This document shows, in pieces, positions 57,684-64,000 of a stretch of DNA of 64,000 nt. The translations under genes and the position numbers were made by a program. Numbering within the stretch: position 1 is the first letter of the stretch; each line of letters opens with the position of its first letter. The notes below the pieces were generated by a model. It worked only from the letters and a program-made list of their open reading frames with translations, ran no database searches and was not told where the DNA came from. Source of the DNA: Gymnopus androsaceus JB14 (lineage: Eukaryota; Basidiomycota; Agaricomycetes; Agaricales; Omphalotaceae); NCBI GenBank assembly GCA_009733575.1, contig ML769646.1, positions 1 through 64,000 on the forward strand. The letters run 5' to 3'.

Positions 57684-57994
57684 AGAGTGAGTTTGTACCA
57701 ATATGTAGCTGGAGCCTGTCTCTTGGTATCTCAATTGTAAAATGCCAATAGATAGACCTCTTGATAAGAGGGCACAAATTGGACTGGAGTACATCCGGAA
57801 AGTTGGCCTGGATGTCGGGGGATTTGCTCCAGCGCTTGGGGGATCCGTCCATTCCCTCTTGGACGAACTATAGAACCAACCAACCAACTCTACTCTACAG
57901 AGATGTTTGTCTAGGATGGGCAATTATATTCGCTCTTTCGGATTATGTTGCATAATAGATGCAACAAACCCTAATCAAAACAGCGATTGAAGTT

Positions 57995-58350
57995 AGATAG
58001 GAAGGAGATACTCCTTCCTCGACCACCAGCCTTATGCAGTGGATGTCAAGTGTATGTGTATATGAGAGTAATAAAAAATGTGTTGTTATCCATCTTGGAC
58101 GAACTATTTGCCCCGAGGATTCATCAATTCACGGTGTAACAGAAGTCAAAGCTCTAACTAGAACATGTGGTGCTACTGATTTAGACAGAAGATTACATTC
58201 AGTTGGAAGGAGATATTGCCTTCCAGCCTCATGCAAATACTGTAAATGCGCGGATTAACAAATGGTAATTGAGATTAGGTAGGAAGGGTATCCTCCTTCC
58301 TCAATAACCAGCCTCATGCAGCGAATGTCAAGTGTTGTGCATGAGAGTCC
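57995..58350. repeat. Direct repeat pair of ~65 bp
   Basis: AGGAAGGAGATACTCCTTCCTCGACCACCAGCC at about 57999 and AGGAAGGGTATCCTCCTTCC at about 58280 both continue into CAGCCT-ATGCAG-G-ATGTCAAGTGT and ATGAGAGT. Each unit opens with a short inverted repeat (AGGAAGG and CCTTCCT). Related GGAAGGAGAT motifs recur at 58206 and 58560. The wider region 57700-59530 holds no supported gene. Confidence 0.55.
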
Positions 58351-59532
58351 ACGGCCTCGAGCAGTTCCGTCCTAGATGACTTGGGATCATTAAGCTTGAT
58401 TCCATGTGTTTCTAGATGACTTATTAGAGTGGGGGAGCCGGTGCGGTAGTCGGGGTCTTAAACCAACTCTTGCCTCTTCAATTCACAATGGAAACCAAAG
58501 CTCTAACTAACACATGCGGTGCTGCTGATTGAGACAGAATATTAGGTTAGATTAGGTTGAAAGGAGATTTCCACGCAAAAGGATGTGCAATACGGTTTAT
58601 CCCCACCAGGGTCAGCGGCCTCTAGCAATTCCTTTCTAGACAACCAGCTCCACAGGATTCCATCTGGACCACTTGTTTTACTTAAGTCCTCTTGTTTTAC
58701 TTAAGTCCTCGTGGTTAGGTGAAATGGATCTCAGGTGGTTGGTTATCCTCATCACCAAGATCCATGGCCTCAAGTGATTCAGAATCATCCTAGACAACAT
58801 GCCAGTTTAAATGTTTGGCCTCATGCGTGTCCTACATGACTTGCTTTATGTCCTGATAGCCAGGTAATGGATCTCGGATATATCTTAAGTACTGTACTAT
58901 AAGTAAGACCAAACTCATAACACCATTAGCTATTTATGCCTTTGCACTACAGTGCCATCAAGCACTTTGCATCACCTCAATAACCGTAAAAGTGTCACTT
59001 CTCGCAAAGTTTTCTCGGCCCGCAAAACTTGGCCGTTTTTCCCGGAAATAGGTGCAATCGTCTCCATTTGAGTAGAGGATCCCAGCTTGTGCTTTGCTAA
59101 GCCGGGCTTGAGTTTTGATTTTTGATTGGCCATCTGAAAATAAACATGCTGAGTCATACCTAATTAGGAAGTGCTGCTATATAGTATGTAATGTACATAA
59201 GCGCTCAAGTCTCGCTCCTTGACTTTGTTTTACAGTTTTAACACCCATAGGTGGCTCTCTACTGTTAAGAACTATCAGTTTAAACATGGAGATATGCATA
59301 TCAGGTAGAAAGTCTTTAAGGCTGCCAAAAGCCTGCATAGTAGGTAAAAGTTTGAAATTTTGCGTCTCAAAAATGAACACTGTGGAACTTTCTTCCAAAT
59401 ATGAAGAATTTCGTTCTCTTCGTCCAATGCATTCTTTTGGTGGTTTCCTTACAGAACTATTTTTAATTTATTTACCTATTTAGTTGCTCAAACTGACCTG
59501 TTGAGAAGTGCCTGATGCAATGTAGTACCATC

Positions 59533-60151
59533 ATGACTGAACTCATCCAGCCAGAAACTGTTATACAGGTCCTTGAGACGCTCAAAACAATCACCAAGAG
59601 CTTGAACAATTCACCCGAGGTAAGCATTCTTCTTTCCTTTTCTTTCACATTTTGTTAAAACCCTTTTATCAGCCAACAGATACTGGCAGATCCTGTACAT
59701 ACCCGCCTTCTATTGGATCTCCTCTCACTAATCTGTAGTACCATTTAGTCCCCCAATATGAACTATCAGAAACCCCACCTCGTAGGTTCTCCTTCTTGAT
59801 TGATGCATCATCACTAATCCTGGTTTGTTCTCCTTGCCTAGTCTCTACTGATAGGGCCATTGACTGCAAGACTTTTTCTTGTACCTGCTCTTGTCACGTC
59901 CATTTGGACAATCATCATCACTATGCAGTTTTCCGAGGACGGCAGGTGGGCGTCTTCCATGAAAATGACATGTAAAGGCTCTTTCTTCTTGCATCAGTGA
60001 TCCAGCCTTAATTCAGCTTCACAGTGCTGTTGTTGATGCAATGGTAAAGGGGGTCTCAAATAGCAGCCACAAACGTTACCGCAACAGAAATGAAGCTATC
60101 ATTGCATATCAAGAGGCTGTTGCCCGTGACCTGGTTGAGATTGTCGAGTAG
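59533..60151 (+). CDS. Small protein with viroplasmin/RNase H1 N-terminal-type domain
   Basis: ATG 59533; exons 59533-59619, 59680-59694, 59739-59971 and 60025-60151 give 153 residues in frame. The second exon is only 15 nt; joining exon 1 directly to 59739 is the alternative and also stays in frame. The C-terminal half reads YAVFRGRQVGVFHEND, then VKGVSNSSHKRYRNRNEA followed by IIAYQEA. This is the pattern of the RNA-DNA hybrid-binding (caulimovirus viroplasmin-type) domain at the start of RNase H1. No RNase H catalytic domain follows. Such stand-alone domains are common in Agaricomycetes; their role is unknown. Confidence 0.55.
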
Positions 60152-60183
60152 GCTTGTGGTAGTACGAATGCTATTGTTGTCAA

Positions 60184-60221
60184 TTTCCTGTTTCAGCGAA
60201 GGGTTTCGCTGAAACAGGAAA
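60184..60221. repeat. Perfect 17-bp-arm hairpin
   Basis: TTTCCTGTTTCAGCGAA (60184-60200) and its exact complement (60205-60221) flank the 4-base loop GGGT. It lies 33 bp after the stop codon of the viroplasmin-type gene. It could terminate or stabilise the transcript, or be a template-switch scar like those at 49011-49110. Confidence 0.85.
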
Positions 60222-60598
60222 GTATGAGAATGTAACGTAAGTTTTTGATACAGACGTTGAAGCCACGGCATTCTCCGACGGCTAACCCCCTGGAGAAGTC
60301 TATTGACATCATGAAACACCACCTTCCTAAAGTCAACGCCTTGTATGTCCATCCAAAGCAGTTGAGACAGCTAAGCTTGCTTACTTTGCATCAGAGAAAT
60401 GTTTCCTGGAAATAAATACACTAATTAAACTGTCAAGATCTGGTACAGGTGTCTGGTGCAGGGAAAGATAGAAAGGGAGTTCACCTACACTTTGGCAGTC
60501 TATGTAATAGGATTAAGTAAACTAGACAGCTGCATTTTCCTACTTGGATATACTCCTAAGATGATGGGTTGGTCAGTACCTAATGGTGAGGAGCACTG

Positions 60599-61190
60599 CT
60601 ATTTACCGGATTGCATCTTCTTAACCTTCTCAATGAATTCCTTGATTTTCGCTTCTGCAGACTTAATTATGAGACTGGTACAAATTGGTTAAAAAATCAC
60701 ATACCTCCCCACTTGCGTTCAAATACATCCACAAACAACTGTTCTGCAGCTTCCACCTTTTCCTCAAAAGTCCCTGGGCTCTCCAATAGCTTGAAGAGAC
60801 CTTCTAAAACAACTAATTAAACTCAAGTGAAAAAGTAATGGAAAAAGACATACCAAGGTACTCGGGTATAACATTCGGTGTGCGCGTAGCGTTTTCAAGA
60901 GCTTTTATCCGTGCTGACTGGTGTTCAGCTAGCTCCTGCATTATCTCAGGGCTAGGTATCCCGATTACGGAGTGTGGTGGTGTTGTGGGAGCAGGAGTTG
61001 GAGAAAGCGTGAGGTATTCGGGTATTCTGGTATCACTGCTCAGCGCTTGATGCTGGACTAGCTCCTCCCTGATCTGGTGAGGCTCAGGGCATCTTGCTAC
61101 AAAAGGTGCATCAGGAGGGGCATGTGTCCTTTTCCGCCGTTTGGCAGGGGGAAGGACATCATTCGTATCGTGGAAATTGAGCGGACACAT
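60599..61190 (-). CDS. Small paralogous gene, copy 2 (intact), 163 residues
   Basis: ATG 61190; exons 61190-60854, 60803-60705 and 60654-60599 join in frame, with two introns of exactly 50 bp. The N-terminus has a bipartite basic motif (PPAKRRKRTH). The middle has two related His-Gln segments (IREELVQHQALSSDTRIPEY and MQELAEHQSARIKALE), followed by IPEYLEGLFKLLES, FEEKVEAAEQLFVD and a Lys-rich helix. It is very similar to the gene at 54915-56323. Probably nuclear and helical; function unknown. The internal duplication of the HQ...IPEYL unit suggests a short repeat protein. Confidence 0.65.
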
Positions 61191-61541
61191 CCTAAGCACT
61201 AAAAGGGCTTTATACCGTTCTATTTATACTCATTCGATGGTCACATGTTTGCTGCTTGACAAATTAAGCGCTTATAAGCTGACTCACGTAAACTGCGATT
61301 AAGCTTTCTTACGAAAGACGCCTGGCAAGGAGGCTGGAAATACTATTGAGTTTTCAATCCAGCCTCATCATAACAGAATTGCTTGTCACCTGAACAAGAC
61401 TACTTACATCGATGGGGTGTTCTAGAACAAGCATCAATGTTACTTAATTGCGTAATCATTACGGCAAGTGGTCACATGGATGATTCGAAAATGAGTATAT
61501 ATACCAGTGAGTGACTGCTTTAATTCTCCCCAGCAATCGCA

Positions 61542-63841
61542 ATGGCAGCATCCAAGTTCTCCCATGTCGAGCTCTTCCACTCATGTCCTCACACTTGTCC
61601 ACACAAGCCTCGAACACACGACATTAACTTGAAAAAACGACCCAGCATCTATATCGAACCACCGCTTGTGTCTGGGAACAAGTGGGATCATCTTAACCCT
61701 TCCCAAAACCAAGAGAATCACCCTCACTGTAATGCCAACTGTCCTGCTTACGGCTCCAAACCCTCTCTCCGAGCTTCTACTCATGAAGAGATCCTCCGTG
61801 CAATCCCAGTCTGGGCGTACTGGTGTGATAATGGTCATCCCATAGTCCAATTCGACACTTGGAAGAATAGTGGGCAACTGAACTTTGAAGATGGACAGTT
61901 CCCACTATGGAAAGCTGACCGCAACAGCTTTTATCTGGAATTCTGGAAGTGGTGCCGGGTTCATCATCCAAAGCCTCTCACTAGCAAGTACATGCTATCA
62001 GTATTCACTGACGGCTCATTGGGTCCTGTAAATGCCCAGTGGTTTGCTAGCAAGCACCTGCGTCAGTATCCTGACATAATCACACACCTTGACCAAAGCA
62101 GCAGGCAATATGACCATAATGTTGGGAAAAATGGATCAGCATCAATGTTTGATAGCAGTGAGGCTTGGCCTCCTGCTTCAACATTCATTCCAACAGCCAG
62201 AATACTTAGTCCAGACATCCGTGTCACTCCCTCTGGAATGGACATCACAATGGTTCTTGAGTCCTTGAAGCTAGATTCCAAGGATGGCGAAATCCCACAC
62301 CCCCCAAATATCAAGTCCATTTTGTGGATTCTTCGTGATGCCAGAGGCATTAAACATAAACTCGGTTTTGGTTCTAATGATAATAGTGACAAGAAATGGA
62401 ATATCATCAAAAGAAGTTTAGGTCGAAGTGCTATCTTTTGGGAAGCGCAGCAACTCGACCCACACTTATTTGGGTCACGATATGAATCCTTTCTCCAGTT
62501 ACTCAAATCATCACCGGAGCTCCAGCGGTTTATGCTTTGCATTGAAGCAAGCCCAAGAAAACACATTTGGTTGCTATGGGAATGGGTAAGTTACCCTACA
62601 AGGACTAATGCATGTAGTCTAAAATATACATATCCAGATGAAAGTAGCTTTGAAGCTCTATCTCGATGGCTACCAAATCATGTTCATTCTTGATAGTGTA
62701 TTCTATGAAGAGATCAAAGCTGGCAAGGGGGGCATTTTTGATATTGCCAAATCAGTCGACATGATAATGGGTGAGGTACGACTCAGGTATGTCCTTTGAC
62801 TTATTCATTGTTCATCTTTTTATTTGTTCCATACAGCGTGTACTCCTCTCTTTCAGACCCCTATCCCTACGATGCTCAATACCTTGATAGTCTTCGAAAG
62901 CTCGCCGCTGATCATCAGATATTTATCTGGCCTCATCCAGATGCGAATGAGCTTGCATACAGCAAGTCAACTCTAGCTTACCGCCTAGGAACACTCCGGT
63001 ACAAGGGGCATCTTGTCATGAGACCAACCACTCTTGTCTTGAGTTGTGAGCAAGGGCTAGACCTACTTTGCTCTAACCATGTAGTGAAACGAGACAAAAG
63101 TGCAGGAGGGGTTGATGTCTTTTTCAAGAACAAGTCACAGACAGTACTGGAGGATTTTAGGGCGCAGTGGGAGGCCACTGAATCCTACGACTGGGGTTAT
63201 GGTCAGAAACCGAGATTCTTTGCTGAACCCCTCAACGAATCCTTGCTTTCTCGAGGAGAGGTGCGCTGTTATTTCATCCTCGGTAAACTTGCGAGGATGG
63301 TTTGGACTATGCCCATTGCTTCCAACTACGCCTCGGCCAATCCTGATGTAAACGATCATGCGGATATTACATTTGATAGTGATGTCAGCCATCTTCGCGC
63401 CTTGAAGGACATTGAAAAGTGAGTTTCTAAAGTATGATAGAATTGTTGTTGTGAGCTGATGACCATGTATAAAGCCACACACCAAAACCACGTGCGGGCG
63501 TGTTGGAAAAGGGTGCATGGCACGACGTGAATTCCCCGAGCAGTGCAGAAGGAATAAAGGAGGTCGAAGATTTTGCGCAATTTGTTGTCAATCACCTTGT
63601 GACTCGAGAGAATCTGCTTGGAACTGACGAATCCCAGTCAGTGTCAACATTTAGACTGTTCTGCAGGCTGGATGTTTGTTTAAAATGGTCTAATGAAGAC
63701 AGTCAGTTTCAACTGAAAGTTGCGGAAATTCAACAAGCTATGTGTGGTCTTTTAGATCAAGACTTTTCCGACAGCTGGGTTGCTGCGAATGGGTTTCTCA
63801 GTGCTCTCAAGAAAAATGTAATACTTGGTAAATATCTGTAG
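61542..63841 (+). CDS. Probable ATP-grasp-like protein, 713 residues
   Basis: ATG 61542; exons 61542-62585, 62638-62786, 62837-63418 and 63475-63841 join in frame to TAG 63839-63841. Introns are 52, 50 and 56 bp with good ends. The N-terminal ~350 residues (Cys/His pairs: FHSCPHTCPHKP, HCNANCPAY) are not recognised. The C-terminal half has ANELAYSKSTLAYRLGTL, LVMRPTTLVLSCEQG, VVKRDKSAGGVDVFF and RFFAEPLNESLLSRGEVRCY followed by FILGKLARMVW. The K-R...S-A-G-G strand and the L..GE.R.(Y/F)...GK pattern are those of ATP-grasp ligases, which join carboxylates to amines using ATP. This is motif inference, not proof. It is the longest undisturbed gene of the window. Confidence 0.6.
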
Positions 63842-64000
63842 TTTTCTGTACAATATATGTTTCTATATGACATTATACTGTCCTGAGCTGTATTTTACAA
63901 AGTGAACTAAAATTATTGCCTATAAAAATGATATCCAATGATAGATCTCACTCATACAATCACAACCATATAGTTTTTATCCAATATAATTATAATTTAC
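63842..64000. other. 3' flank, AT-rich
   Basis: Non-coding sequence with a possible polyadenylation-like AATATA region after the stop of the ATP-grasp-like gene; the window ends here. Confidence 0.4.

Noticed and set aside
1..64000. CRISPR arrays, bacterial operons, riboswitches
   Set aside because: The DNA is eukaryotic (dense GT-AG introns); the repeats found are tandem or dispersed without spacer structure.

Overview
The window is genomic DNA from a filamentous basidiomycete, most likely an Agaricomycete. Genes are split by many short (43-66 bp) GT-AG introns. Several families are typical of Agaricomycetes: crinkler-type NTPase-nuclease proteins, KDZ transposases, a TEA/ATTS transcription factor, T5orf172-type GIY-YIG proteins, and a Tet-like 2OG-oxygenase-related family. 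A GH31 glucosidase relic and a probable AA9 relic suggest a plant-polymer-degrading lifestyle. No genus can be named from the sequence alone.

Layout. 1-540: a 141-bp tandem repeat. 0.8-15.2 kb: a crinkler (CRN) cluster with one gene readable end to end (7.0-8.9 kb), two decayed paralogues of a second subtype, and a shared ~100-bp upstream element present three times. 15.5-23.4 kb: a WD40 membrane protein with one nonsense codon, two small hypothetical genes, a coiled-coil gene built from an array of 18-27 nt microexons, and an intact small GIY-YIG-like gene. 24-26 kb: relics of a BCAS3-like WD40 gene and of a PP2A scaffold C-terminus. 26-31 kb: hypothetical minus-strand genes and a TEA/ATTS factor. 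31.7-45.3 kb: a block of scrambled gene fragments (GH31 twice in inverted orientation, a 2OG-related gene twice in direct orientation, Prm10/ThrE, P4-ATPase, AA9) surrounding one intact Mug135-like gene. 46.4-54.5 kb: two KDZ transposase relics, one interrupted by an 802-bp hAT-type MITE with a perfect 8-bp target duplication, plus an interstitial TTAGGG tract. 54.5-64 kb: dispersed repeats, a duplicated small gene pair (one member carrying a solo LTR at an exon-intron junction), a viroplasmin/RNase H1-type small protein, and a 713-residue probable ATP-grasp gene.

How it fits together. Apart from perhaps ten readable genes, this is an accessory, transposon-rich compartment. Gene fragments keep their introns, so they moved as DNA rather than as cDNA. 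The crinkler paralogues share promoter-proximal sequence, which points to duplication with their upstream region. The KDZ elements, the MITE, the solo LTR and perfect short palindromes show several layers of insertion and template switching. Some single-base frameshifts lie in homopolymer runs and could be sequencing errors. The base-substitution stops (16381-16383, 37528-37530) and large insertions cannot be explained that way.
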